Shown piece by piece: positions 7,507 through 15,816 of a stretch of DNA of 64,000 nt; within the stretch, counting starts at the first letter, position 1; every line of letters begins with the position of its first letter. The DNA is taken from positions 80,425 through 144,424 of the forward strand of contig CAYTGU010000001.1 in NCBI GenBank assembly GCA_964437505.1, given 5' to 3'. This DNA is from JAHJDO01 sp964437505 (GTDB lineage: Bacteria > JAHJDO01). The translations under genes and the position numbers were made by a program. The notes beneath the pieces are model-generated. The model was given only the letters and a program-made list of their open reading frames with translations, was not told the DNA's origin and did not search any database.

Positions 7507-10455
7507 TTACCTTTTAAGCTTTTTTTTAAATTTTACATCGGCAAGCCAGAACTGGTCTCCAACCGTTGTGCCTAAAAACATGGTTGGAACCCTTGACCCG
7601 GAAGGATAATCGGCGTCTGAGATGAAATCGATTTCAATCGGAACCCAGTTTATATTGACAAGAGCTTCGCTTTTAGCATTTGATGAGGGTATTGGCCAGC
7701 CAGGTAAATTTGCCATGGGAAACAATGTAATGAGTTGTTCCCTTGATGCGGCAATGAACAATGATATTCTATAGCGTTCTCCTTTTTTTAACCCGCCGCT
7801 GGAAGAAAACCAAAGTTGTATTGTGCTTATTGGAGCACTTTTTTTAAGCCCGGTTATTGAAACCTTAATAGCGCTATTCCCGATCGGACTTTTTCTATTA
7901 ATGTCCATTTCAACTTTTGCAGAGCTCCCTTGTTCACTCCAAAGTATAACATTGTCTAATTTATTATTGCCTTTTGCAGGCCACTCATCCAATTTTTTCC
8001 ATGTTGAAGGAATGGGAGCAATGTATGCTTTTCGAAATAGAAACCAGTTGGCATTTGGCCTATTCTCTTCAAGGTTGACAATTTCAAGTGTATTATTCTC
8101 TTTTAAAAGCTTGCCTAACACGGCAAAACTTAATTTAGTCCAACCTTTTTTAGAAGCCTGATTCTTTCCTGAAAAAATACATTCTCCGTTCAATGATATT
8201 CTAATTCTTGTCTTGCCCGATTTATCGTTATTAAGCCCATCTAAGACAAGAAAAGTGTCCGCTATTTCATCATTCCCTAGCTTAAAATCTGTACTCAATT
8301 TACCTCCACCTAAAACGCCTATTGATACAGAAGGTGAGCAAAGATAATTATATTTTCGGGGACCAAATGTTGGACCATTATGCTTAAATCCTTTTAGTAA
8401 TAGTTCAATGCTATTGTTCTTTCTTACAAAACTGATATTTTTTCTAATATTAAATTTCAAGTATTTAATGATGTCATTTGAAGTCAAGCATTTTGCGAGT
8501 TTATCAAGAGATTTTGATTTATACCAGAGTGAAACATCAAGTTTTTCTGCTTTCAAATCTAGAGGAATAAAGTACTTGCCCCTGAACCAATCAAGCATCC
8601 TGCGGTGTCCGTCAAGTGTAAGCGGCATAGAGATGTATTTATTCTTTTTTTGATCATTTCTAATGTAGCGTATAAATTCGGCAAGATGTAAATACCTTTC
8701 CCCATCATTTTTCGTGAAACACGTGTCCAGATCAAGCCACAGGACTGCGCAAAATTTCTCTAAAGCCACTCTTCTTCGCAAAATGGGATTATTCGACACG
8801 GCTTTTTCTGCCGAATTCATTATTGCATAAGCCTTTGGGATATAGTCTCCTTTCGCATACTCACTACCACTCGTGTGGCACCCCTGATGGAGAGGGTGCT
8901 GGAAATCATGATTATAGCTCCTCAGCAATACCAGGAGTCTTTCTATGTATGGCGCAGCATTGCCATAATATGCGAATAAATATTCTTTTTCCAAGGCATC
9001 GATTTTCGAATCGGTTAAATTCGGATTCCAAAGCAGTTTTCCCTGAATAAAACAGAATAGTCCCCCTAGCAGCCGTGGCACTCCGCAGTACCATATTCCT
9101 TTTACATTATTTTTGTAGGCAAAGCGTAATTTCTCTCTATTTGCATCGTGGGAGAAAATTGTCGCATGAGTGTTATTATAGTTCATCGGGTAGTCGAAAA
9201 GACACAATTGATTTGGAACGATTTTTTTCCATCCTTTAAAATTATTGAGAAATACCTTATTGAGAGGACAGTTAAAGCCGTGCGATTGACATAGGGCTCC
9301 TCCTGCGGTGTATGGACAAAGCTGAACACGGACGTTTTCTGCGGGTTTGATCTTTGAGGGAGGATACTCTGTTGCTACAGTATATGCTAATGCTATAATT
9401 ATCTTGTCTGGATGTTTTTTTCTAACGTAGCCTGCGACCTTGTTAAGACAATGCAGATAACGATCGGTGAGAAAAGGTGTGTATGCCCCCTTTTTTTTCG
9501 CTCTTACAGGATCAAGCGCGCGGCACTCTTTGCATTCGCACCATCCATGCGAATCGGCGGCAGATATTGAAAAGTATTTCCCAGAACCGCAGTTAGTCAT
9601 CCATATATCGACTTGTTTCTTTAGAATATTCAGCAACAATGGATTGGATAGACAGACGTGCCCTGAATTGGGTATAGGATTGCCAATTGCATCCTTTGCG
9701 CGAAATTCAGGATGCGCATCAAAATCAATCTGTGGGATAAGAGTTGGGATTGTATGAGTTTGAATATCAGAGTGTAAGGCACGCCGCCAATTTATAACGC
9801 CCCATGAAACAGGAGGTGTCACAGAAATTTTTTTATTTTTAAACACGTTAGAATTAAAGCTAGCAAAAACACTAAAACCAAATCTTGTCAGGGCATAACC
9901 ATTATATTCTCTACCGTATAATCCACCAAACGCTGGCTCTATTATCCGTATTTCAAATGCGGGATTTTTTATTTCGTATATATTCTTGTTCATAGCATGC
10001 TTAATTCGCGGAACAATTTCGCAATAAGGGCCATAGTACCTCCAACCAAGATGCTCAAGGAAACGATAGGCTCCGTAAAGAGTGCCAGCTTCCTTATCTC
10101 CAAAAATGCCAACAGCTCCGTCCCTACAGGCCAAAACATATCCATCGGATTTCAGAATCTTGATGTCGGACTCGCCAATAAGACCTACCTGTTTAGCTAA
10201 TTCTCCTAAATAGATATTCCCTTTTTCAGCAATCTTTACCGCTCCACCGAGCACCTTCACGGAAATTTCTGTCCCAACCATATCTTTTAAATAATGACGC
10301 AACTCTTCAATTGCCAAACTATCCCACAGAGATGATTTCTCAGCAATCATTATTTTATATATTCCAGTATTTTTAGTTTTTCCCATCTTTGAATTATTTT
10401 CCAAAGCCAAGGCATTTAAATTGAAGACAGCCAGGGAAAGGACTATTGCTCTCAC
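7507..10455 (-). CDS. Secreted DUF4838 / alpha-glucuronidase-like protein
   Basis: A large exported protein of about 982 residues. After a signal peptide there is an N-terminal domain like that of GH67/GH20 enzymes (about 30-140, IAEKSSLWDSLAIEELRHYL...LGWRYYGP). A DUF4838-type barrel follows (about 250-530, with SAADSHGWCECKEC), then beta-rich regions (about 680-980) that could bind carbohydrate. It probably acts on a polysaccharide outside the cytoplasm, but no substrate can be named. The first standard start is GTG 10455, yet the only good ribosome site (AAAAGGAGA, 10483-10491) sits 6 bases before an in-frame CTG at 10476. CTG would add 7 residues and complete the signal peptide. It interrupts the ilv operon between ilvN and ilvC. 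Confidence 0.82.
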   Translation of the reverse strand: MRAIVLSLAVFNLNALALENNSKMGKTKNTGIYKIMIAEKSSLWDSLAIEELRHYLKDMVGTEISVKVLGGAVKIAEKGNIYLGELAKQVGLIGESDIKILKSDGYVLACRDGAVGIFGDKEAGTLYGAYRFLEHLGWRYYGPYCEIVPRIKHAMNKNIYEIKNPAFEIRIIEPAFGGLYGREYNGYALTRFGFSVFASFNSNVFKNKKISVTPPVSWGVINWRRALHSDIQTHTIPTLIPQIDFDAHPEFRAKDAIGNPIPNSGHVCLSNPLLLNILKKQVDIWMTNCGSGKYFSISAADSHGWCECKECRALDPVRAKKKGAYTPFLTDRYLHCLNKVAGYVRKKHPDKIIIALAYTVATEYPPSKIKPAENVRVQLCPYTAGGALCQSHGFNCPLNKVFLNNFKGWKKIVPNQLCLFDYPMNYNNTHATIFSHDANREKLRFAYKNNVKGIWYCGVPRLLGGLFCFIQGKLLWNPNLTDSKIDALEKEYLFAYYGNAAPYIERLLVLLRSYNHDFQHPLHQGCHTSGSEYAKGDYIPKAYAIMNSAEKAVSNNPILRRRVALEKFCAVLWLDLDTCFTKNDGERYLHLAEFIRYIRNDQKKNKYISMPLTLDGHRRMLDWFRGKYFIPLDLKAEKLDVSLWYKSKSLDKLAKCLTSNDIIKYLKFNIRKNISFVRKNNSIELLLKGFKHNGPTFGPRKYNYLCSPSVSIGVLGGGKLSTDFKLGNDEIADTFLVLDGLNNDKSGKTRIRISLNGECIFSGKNQASKKGWTKLSFAVLGKLLKENNTLEIVNLEENRPNANWFLFRKAYIAPIPSTWKKLDEWPAKGNNKLDNVILWSEQGSSAKVEMDINRKSPIGNSAIKVSITGLKKSAPISTIQLWFSSSGGLKKGERYRISLFIAASREQLITLFPMANLPGWPIPSSNAKSEALVNINWVPIEIDFISDADYPSGSRVPTMFLGTTVGDQFWLADVKFKKKLKR

Positions 10456-10482
10456 TACAAGTGAAATTATTTTCAGGACTAA

Positions 10483-10491
10483 TCTCCTTTT
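10483..10491 (-). promoter_or_regulatory. Ribosome binding site pointing to a CTG start
   Basis: AAAAGGAGA on the minus strand lies 6 bases before CTG 10476-10474, which is in frame with the DUF4838 gene. No ATG, GTG or TTG lies at a suitable distance. The GTG at 10455 is about 27 bases downstream and has no ribosome site of its own. Confidence 0.5.
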
Positions 10492-10579
10492 GCTAAAAGA
10501 CGTGCGGATGATTTAAGCGTTATACAGGTACCATGAAGATTCGTGCGTAAATATACGATAAGCTTTATCTGGTGCTGAG

Positions 10580-11065
10580 TTATTTTTTATCCACTCTTGT
10601 CATTGCTATTTTGCCGGTTCTGGCGATTTCCGCTATTCCAAACGGTCTTACTAAATCCAAAAACGTGTTTAGCTTTTTCTCATCTCCATCTATTTCCACT
10701 ATTAGATGCTTTGGACTCATGCTCACTATTTTACACTGAAAAGTCTCAACGATCTGGGTCAATTTCGTATATTTGTTTGCATCATAAGCAAGTTTTATTA
10801 GCATGAATTCGCGGTCTATTATATCCTTTCCTGTTAAATCCTGAACCTTTATCACATCTATAAGTTTATTGAGCTGTTTTGTGATTTGCTCAAGAACTTT
10901 CTCATCTCCTTCTGTAACAATAATCATTCTGGAGATTGTCGGATCTTCAGCAGTCGCACCTACAGACAAACTTATTATATTAAATCCTCTTCCACTAAAA
11001 AGCCCGCTTATTCTTGAAAGAACACCAAACTTGTTTTCAACCTGACAAGATATTATGTGTTTCAT
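10580..11065 (-). CDS. ilvN: Acetolactate synthase small (regulatory) subunit
   Basis: Regulatory partner of IlvB that confers valine feedback inhibition. It has 161 residues, the usual length: an N-terminal ACT domain (about 1-75, MKHIISCQVENKFGVLSRISGLFSGRGFNI split over the first 30 residues) and the ALS small-subunit C-terminal domain (about 85-160). It lies 18 bases downstream of ilvB. The next gene in the same direction, the DUF4838 protein, starts after a gap of about 124 bases, so this may be the end of the first ilv transcript. Confidence 0.95.
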   Translation of the reverse strand: MKHIISCQVENKFGVLSRISGLFSGRGFNIISLSVGATAEDPTISRMIIVTEGDEKVLEQITKQLNKLIDVIKVQDLTGKDIIDREFMLIKLAYDANKYTKLTQIVETFQCKIVSMSPKHLIVEIDGDEKKLNTFLDLVRPFGIAEIARTGKIAMTRVDKK

Positions 11066-11083
11066 TTTATTATTTTATCCTTT

Positions 11084-12763
11084 CTATGCTAATCCGGAAA
11101 GCATTTCTGTTAAACTTGCGCCTGCAGGCACCATAGGAAATACATTTTCTTCCGGGGCTACTATAAAGTCCAGGACAAACGGTGCATCAGTTTTTATGGC
11201 TTCTTTAAGCGCTCCTTCAACATCCTTTTTGCATGTAACTTTCAGCCCTTTTGCTCCATAAGCTTCAGCTATTTTTACAAAATCAGGATTATTGTCAAGA
11301 ATCGTATGTGAATACTTCTTTTCGTAAAACAATTCCTGCCACTGTCTTACCATTCCAAGACAGCCGTTATTTAAAATTGCTACTTTAACGTTTATATTAT
11401 TTTTAACAGCTGTACCAAGCTCCTGAATATTCATCTGAAAACTACCGTCTCCAGCTATATCAAAAACAACTTTATCAGGACATCCCATTTTGGCTCCAAT
11501 AGCTGCAGGAAAACCAAAACCCATTGTGCCAAGACCGCCGGAAGAAATAAATGTTCTGGGCTTTGTATATCTAAAAAATTGAGCCGCCCACATTTGGTTC
11601 TGTCCAACCTCTGTTGTTATAATGGCTTCTCCGTTTGTAACTTCCTCTATCTTTTCCACAACATACTGAGGTTTGATACCCTCGCCATCATCTTCATATG
11701 CTAGAGGAGATTTCTTTTTCCATGCTTCTATCTTGCCATTCCATTGTTCCCTTGTTCTTGGTTTTATATATTTAGTAAGTTCTTCAAGAACTTTTTTAAC
11801 ATCTCCAACTATAGGGATATCAGTTTTAATGTTTTTCCCTATAGCAGTAGGGTCAATATCTATGTGAATTACAGAGGCATGCGGGGCAAATTCACTGACT
11901 TTTCCAGTTATCCTGTCGTCAAACCTTGCTCCAACCGCAATAATGAGATCTGAATTCATGATTGCATGATTTGCGTATTGAGTTCCATGCATACCAAGCA
12001 TATTTAGAGATAATCTGTGATTGTCAGGGAAACCTCCTTTACCCATAAGAGTAACAGTAACTGGAATATCACTTTTTTCGGCAAATTCTTTTACGAGAAC
12101 ATTCGAGCCCTGAGAAGCAATAACTCCCCCGCCAATATATAAAACAGGTTTTTCGGATTTATTAATAGCTTCTGCAGCCTTCTTAATCTGCCTAATATTT
12201 CCGATATATGTAGGTTTATAGCTTTTAATATCAGCCTTTTCAGGATATGAAAAATCAGTCTTATTTACCATTACATCCTTAGGTAAATCTATAAGAACCG
12301 GACCAGGTTTACCTGTAGAAGCAATATAAAAAGCTTCTTTAATTGTTTGAGCCAAGTCAGCCACATTTCTAACAAGATAATTGTATTTTGTTATAGGTCT
12401 TGTTATTCCAACAATATCAGCCTCCTGGAATGCATCATTACCTATCATTGATGTTAGCACCTGTCCGGTTAATGCAACAAGAGGGATAGAATCCATATAT
12501 GCATTAGCTATCCCTGTTACCAGATTAGTTGCTCCGGGCCCTGATGTAGCAAGGCAGACTCCCACCTTTCCTGTAGCTCTTGCATAACCATCAGCAGCAT
12601 GAGCTGCTCCCTGTTCATGCCTAACCAGAATATGCCTGATTTCTTTTGTTGCATATAGTTCATCATATACATCCAGCAGCACACCGCCCGGGAAGCCGAA
12701 TATGACCTCTACTTTCTCTTTCTTTAAGCTTTCTATAAGTATTTTAGCTCCGCTTAGTTTCAA
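11084..12763 (-). CDS. ilvB: Acetolactate synthase large (catalytic) subunit
   Basis: Thiamine-diphosphate enzyme that makes acetolactate from two pyruvates (or acetohydroxybutyrate). It has 559 residues. The N-terminal pyrimidine-binding domain carries the catalytic Glu in VRHEQGAAHAADGYARATG (about 48-66). The C-terminal domain holds the TPP/Mg2+ motif GDGSFQMN...NNG (about 433-463). The central domain is the FAD-binding type seen in anabolic synthases. It starts 4 bases after the ilvD stop and is followed by its small subunit. Confidence 0.96.
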   Translation of the reverse strand: MKLSGAKILIESLKKEKVEVIFGFPGGVLLDVYDELYATKEIRHILVRHEQGAAHAADGYARATGKVGVCLATSGPGATNLVTGIANAYMDSIPLVALTGQVLTSMIGNDAFQEADIVGITRPITKYNYLVRNVADLAQTIKEAFYIASTGKPGPVLIDLPKDVMVNKTDFSYPEKADIKSYKPTYIGNIRQIKKAAEAINKSEKPVLYIGGGVIASQGSNVLVKEFAEKSDIPVTVTLMGKGGFPDNHRLSLNMLGMHGTQYANHAIMNSDLIIAVGARFDDRITGKVSEFAPHASVIHIDIDPTAIGKNIKTDIPIVGDVKKVLEELTKYIKPRTREQWNGKIEAWKKKSPLAYEDDGEGIKPQYVVEKIEEVTNGEAIITTEVGQNQMWAAQFFRYTKPRTFISSGGLGTMGFGFPAAIGAKMGCPDKVVFDIAGDGSFQMNIQELGTAVKNNINVKVAILNNGCLGMVRQWQELFYEKKYSHTILDNNPDFVKIAEAYGAKGLKVTCKKDVEGALKEAIKTDAPFVLDFIVAPEENVFPMVPAGASLTEMLSGLA

Positions 12764-12767
12764 AATA

Positions 12768-14432
12768 TCACCCCTTTTTAAATATTGCTCCGGAACTTGC
12801 TGAAGACACCATCTGTGAATATCTATACATATACCCGGATTTTATCTTTGGTTCCGGCTTTTTCCATTTACTCAATCTATCTCTAATTTCCTTATTAGTT
12901 AACTTAATATTTAATTCTCTAGCAGGTATGTCTATTTCAACAGTATCTCCATCCTTTACTATAGCAAGTGAACCGCCTTCAGCTGCTTCGGGAGATATAT
13001 GTCCGATAGCTGCCCCGCGCGTGCCGCCTGAAAACCTGCCGTCAGTTAATAGAGCTACACTATCCGCTAGCCCAATGCCTGCAAGCGCTGCAGTAGGAGA
13101 AAGCCCCTCTCTCATTCCAGGACCACCCTTCGGCCCTTCATAACGAAGAACAATAACATCTCCCTTCCTGATTTTTTTATTCATTATATCTTTCATAGCT
13201 TCTTCTTCAGAGTCAAAAACCCTTGCAGGCCCTGAATGCTTCATCATATTAGGACTGACAGCAGACTGCTTAACAACAGCTCCGTCAAGCGCTAGATTGC
13301 CTCTCAATATGGCAATTCCTCCTTCCTTAGAATAAGGCTTTTCTATGGGTCGTATAACCTCTTTATTGAGAATCTCACATCCTGCAATATTCTCAGAAAC
13401 TTTCTTGGTCGTTACTGTTAAGCATTTCTTATTTATTACTCCCAGTTTACTGATCTCTGCCATTACTGCATGTACTCCACCAGCTTCATCAAGATCCTCA
13501 AGATGATATTTGCCTGCCGGTGATAGTCTACATAAATTCGGCACCTTTTTGCTTATTTTATCAAAAAGGCTAAGATCAAATTCTATCCCAGCTTCATTTG
13601 CGATAGCTGGCAGATGAAGAACTGTATTAGTTGAACTGCCAAGCGCCATTTCTACAGCTATTGCATTCTTAAAAGCGTCAAGTGTTGCAATGTCCCTTGG
13701 CTTAATATTCTTCTTTATAAGTTCGATTATCTGCGCCCCTGCTTCTTTAGCAAGCCTTATCCTTCTAGCATCAACAGCGGGTATCGTCCCATTTCCAGGC
13801 AATCCCAACCCTAATGCTTCGCTAAGACAATTCATTGAGTTCGCAGTGAACATGCCTGAACAGGAACCACATCCAGGACATGCCTTCTCTTCTATTTCAA
13901 GAAGCTCTTTTTCTTTCATCTTACCACCTGCCACAGCTCCAACCGCCTCAAAAACACTTATTAGATCTATCGCCTCTTTCCCAATCTTACCTGCCATCAT
14001 AGGACCGCCGCTTATTATGATTGCTGGAATATTTACTCTGAGCGCTGCCATAAGCATGCCGGGAACGATCTTATCGCAATTAGTAACAAGCACAAGTCCA
14101 TCAAAAGGGTGAGCTCTTGCCATAACCTCTACTGAGTCCGCAATTAGTTCTCTGGAACCAAGAGAATATTTCATGCCTTCATGATTCATGGCAATACCGT
14201 CACATACCCCAATTACACCAAACTCCATAGGTGTTCCGCCAGCCATATAAACACCCGCTTTAACAGCCTTAACTATTTGATCAAGATGAATATGTCCGGG
14301 AATAATCTCATTAAAGGAATTTGCTATTCCTATAATGGGTCTTGAAAGCTCCCTGTCGCTATAGCCGCTAGCTTTTAAAAGCGAGCGGTGAGGCGCTCTT
14401 GATATTCCTTTTTTCATCAAATCACTGCGCAT
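12768..14432 (-). CDS. ilvD: Dihydroxy-acid dehydratase
   Basis: Iron-sulfur dehydratase that forms 2-ketoisovalerate and 2-keto-3-methylvalerate. It has 554 residues. The cluster-ligand segments TNCDKIVPGM (about 117-126) and CPGCGSCSGMFTANSMNCL (about 189-207) are present, as is the GRFSGGTRG motif near 467. It is the first gene of the minus-strand ilv operon. I see no leader peptide, T-box or clear attenuator in the 47 bases between it and the tRNA-Asp gene. Confidence 0.96.
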   Translation of the reverse strand: MRSDLMKKGISRAPHRSLLKASGYSDRELSRPIIGIANSFNEIIPGHIHLDQIVKAVKAGVYMAGGTPMEFGVIGVCDGIAMNHEGMKYSLGSRELIADSVEVMARAHPFDGLVLVTNCDKIVPGMLMAALRVNIPAIIISGGPMMAGKIGKEAIDLISVFEAVGAVAGGKMKEKELLEIEEKACPGCGSCSGMFTANSMNCLSEALGLGLPGNGTIPAVDARRIRLAKEAGAQIIELIKKNIKPRDIATLDAFKNAIAVEMALGSSTNTVLHLPAIANEAGIEFDLSLFDKISKKVPNLCRLSPAGKYHLEDLDEAGGVHAVMAEISKLGVINKKCLTVTTKKVSENIAGCEILNKEVIRPIEKPYSKEGGIAILRGNLALDGAVVKQSAVSPNMMKHSGPARVFDSEEEAMKDIMNKKIRKGDVIVLRYEGPKGGPGMREGLSPTAALAGIGLADSVALLTDGRFSGGTRGAAIGHISPEAAEGGSLAIVKDGDTVEIDIPARELNIKLTNKEIRDRLSKWKKPEPKIKSGYMYRYSQMVSSASSGAIFKKG

Positions 14433-14479
14433 CCCTATTCCTCCGTAATTAAAAACTCACAACTAAAAATTCTTTTATC

Positions 14480-14556
14480 TGGCGGGAGCGACGGGACTCG
14501 AACCCGCAACACCCAGATCGACAATCTGGTACTCTAACCAGTTGAGCTACGCCCCC
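14480..14556 (-). tRNA. tRNA-Asp (GTC)
   Basis: A cloverleaf on the minus strand. Acceptor GGGGGCG pairs with CGCTCCC, the anticodon stem is CCAGA/TCTGG, and the loop TTGTCGA gives anticodon GTC. The 3' CCA is encoded after discriminator G. The gene is 77 bases long and is followed on the same strand by the ilv operon. Confidence 0.95.
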
Positions 14557-14578
14557 TAAAAAAAGTTGCAGTTATTTC

Positions 14579-14655
14579 TGGTGGGCGGTACTGGGTTTGA
14601 ACCAGTGACATCCTGCTTGTAAGGCAGGCGCTCTCCCAGACTGAGCTAACCGCCC
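14579..14655 (-). tRNA. tRNA-Val (TAC)
   Basis: A cloverleaf on the minus strand. Acceptor GGGCGGT pairs with ACCGCCC, the anticodon stem is CCTGC/GCAGG, and the loop CTTACAA gives anticodon TAC. Discriminator A and the 3' CCA are encoded. It lies 22 bases upstream of tRNA-Asp and is probably co-transcribed with it. Confidence 0.95.
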
Positions 14656-14736
14656 GAAAGAACTAGTATATAAAAAGTAGATATGCTTAGCAAGTAAAAA
14701 AAAATAGAATTTTGTATGGATTTTTATGTTAGGTAA

Positions 14737-14745
14737 TGATATAAT
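14737..14745 (+). promoter_or_regulatory. Extended -10 promoter of the dCMP deaminase gene
   Basis: TGATATAAT is a perfect extended -10 element (TGN-TATAAT) 49 bases before the ATG. No good -35 lies at 17 bases, as is common for extended -10 promoters. Confidence 0.5.
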
Positions 14746-14794
14746 TTTATGTAGATTTTTTGATGAAACAGTCAGATTTTAAGGAGTAGAATTA

Positions 14795-15280
14795 ATGAGT
14801 AAAAGACCAAATTGGGATAGTTATTTTATGAAGATAATGGAAACAATAGCCTCCCGAGCTACTTGCGGACGCGGGCGGGCTGGTTGTGTAATTGTTAGGA
14901 ACAACCATATTCTCTCTACCGGTTATGTTGGTTCTCCGCCGGGACTGGCTCATTGCGATGAAGTTGGGCATTTGATGATTAAGTCAACAGAAGAAGGAGA
15001 TGATTCGGGAAAGTTACATGATCATTGTGTCCGCACAATACATGCTGAACAAAATGCTATTGTGCATGCGGCCAGAATAGGCGTGGCTTTGGAAGGCGCT
15101 ACTCTTTATGTCAAGATGGAGCCGTGTTCAGTATGTGCCCGCATAATAATCGCTGCCGGTATCAAACGGGTTGTATGTCAAAAAAAATATCATACTGCTG
15201 GTTTAACCAGAGAAATGTTCAAACAAGTTGGCATTCAGCTTGATGTCTTAAATGATAAAGAGGTAGATTACGAGGAGTAA
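14795..15280 (+). CDS. dCMP deaminase
   Basis: Deaminates dCMP to dUMP, supplying dTTP synthesis. It has 161 residues and is close in plan to the ComEB/dCMP deaminase family. The zinc site is HAEQNAI (about 83-89), with the catalytic Glu, and PCSVC (about 109-113). The N-terminal SYFMKIMETIASRATCGRG segment is typical. A ribosome site, AAGGAG, precedes the ATG. It lies upstream of the ribonucleotide reductase genes, which fits a deoxynucleotide supply group, though nrdR has its own promoter. Confidence 0.92.
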   Translation: MSKRPNWDSYFMKIMETIASRATCGRGRAGCVIVRNNHILSTGYVGSPPGLAHCDEVGHLMIKSTEEGDDSGKLHDHCVRTIHAEQNAIVHAARIGVALEGATLYVKMEPCSVCARIIIAAGIKRVVCQKKYHTAGLTREMFKQVGIQLDVLNDKEVDYEE

Positions 15281-15292
15281 AAAAATTTTGCC

Positions 15293-15321
15293 TTGACACA
15301 CTATATGTTGGGTGTTATATT
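15293..15321 (+). promoter_or_regulatory. Promoter of nrdR-nrdD
   Basis: TTGACA at 15293-15298 and TATATT at 15316-15321 are separated by exactly 17 bases. The spacer is almost wholly occupied by the first NrdR box, so a bound repressor would block RNA polymerase. Confidence 0.8.
15298..15313 (+). promoter_or_regulatory. NrdR box 1
   Basis: ACACTATATGTTGGGT matches the known NrdR-box consensus ACACWATATNTNGTGT at nearly every defined position. It lies between the -35 and -10 of the nrdR promoter. Confidence 0.75.
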
Positions 15322-15328
15322 TTTTTTT

Positions 15329-15344
15329 GCACAATATAGGGGAT
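15329..15344 (+). promoter_or_regulatory. NrdR box 2
   Basis: GCACAATATAGGGGAT matches the left half of the NrdR-box consensus closely and the right half weakly. It begins 31 bases after box 1, about three helical turns, the spacing known for NrdR box pairs. It lies just after the -10 and reaches the ribosome site of nrdR. Confidence 0.65.
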
Positions 15345-15352
15345 TATTTTAA

Positions 15353-15814
15353 ATGAAGTGTCCGTTCTGCGCTCATCAAGAAGACAAGGTAATTGATTCC
15401 AGAGAAAGCATGGAAAATAATGTTATAAAACGAAGAAGAGAGTGTTTGAAATGCAAAAAGAGATTTACTACTTATGAAAAGATAGAGTTGATTCCAATTA
15501 TGGTTGTTAAAAAAGATAATCGCAGAGAGGAGTTTGACAGGGAGAAACTTCTAAATGGCATTGTAACAGCCTGTGGGAAAAGACCTATAAGCATGGAGAT
15601 TTTGGAGCAGATAGTAAATGATATAGAGAGAAAACTCTGGAATGACATGAATAAGGAGATTGCCTCAGAAGAAATAGGTGAACTGGTCATGAAAAAGCTG
15701 CACGATTTGGATGCAGTTGCATATGTAAGATTCGCTTCAGTATATCGTCAATTTGAAGACGCAGGGGATTTCCTGGACCATGCAAAGACTATAATCAAAA
15801 ATAGGGGATGTTAA
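15353..15814 (+). CDS. nrdR: Transcriptional repressor NrdR
   Basis: Nucleotide-sensing repressor of ribonucleotide reductase genes. It has 153 residues, the usual length. The N-terminal zinc ribbon has CPFC at residues 3-6 and CLKC at 31-34. The ATP-cone follows (about 46-136, VKKDNRREEFDREKLLNGI). It lies just before nrdD, and its own promoter carries two NrdR boxes, so autoregulation together with nrdD is the likely mode. The stop overlaps one possible start of nrdD. Confidence 0.97.
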   Translation: MKCPFCAHQEDKVIDSRESMENNVIKRRRECLKCKKRFTTYEKIELIPIMVVKKDNRREEFDREKLLNGIVTACGKRPISMEILEQIVNDIERKLWNDMNKEIASEEIGELVMKKLHDLDAVAYVRFASVYRQFEDAGDFLDHAKTIIKNRGC

Positions 15815-15816
15815 AA

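Noticed and set aside
13690..14112. 140-codon plus-strand open frame opposite ilvD
   Set aside because: It is antisense to a highly conserved enzyme and has no family features. The long open frame follows from ilvD codon use.
14433..14479. T-box or leader attenuator for the ilv operon
   Set aside because: Only 47 bases separate tRNA-Asp from ilvD. There is no room for a T-box, and no leader peptide rich in branched-chain codons is seen.
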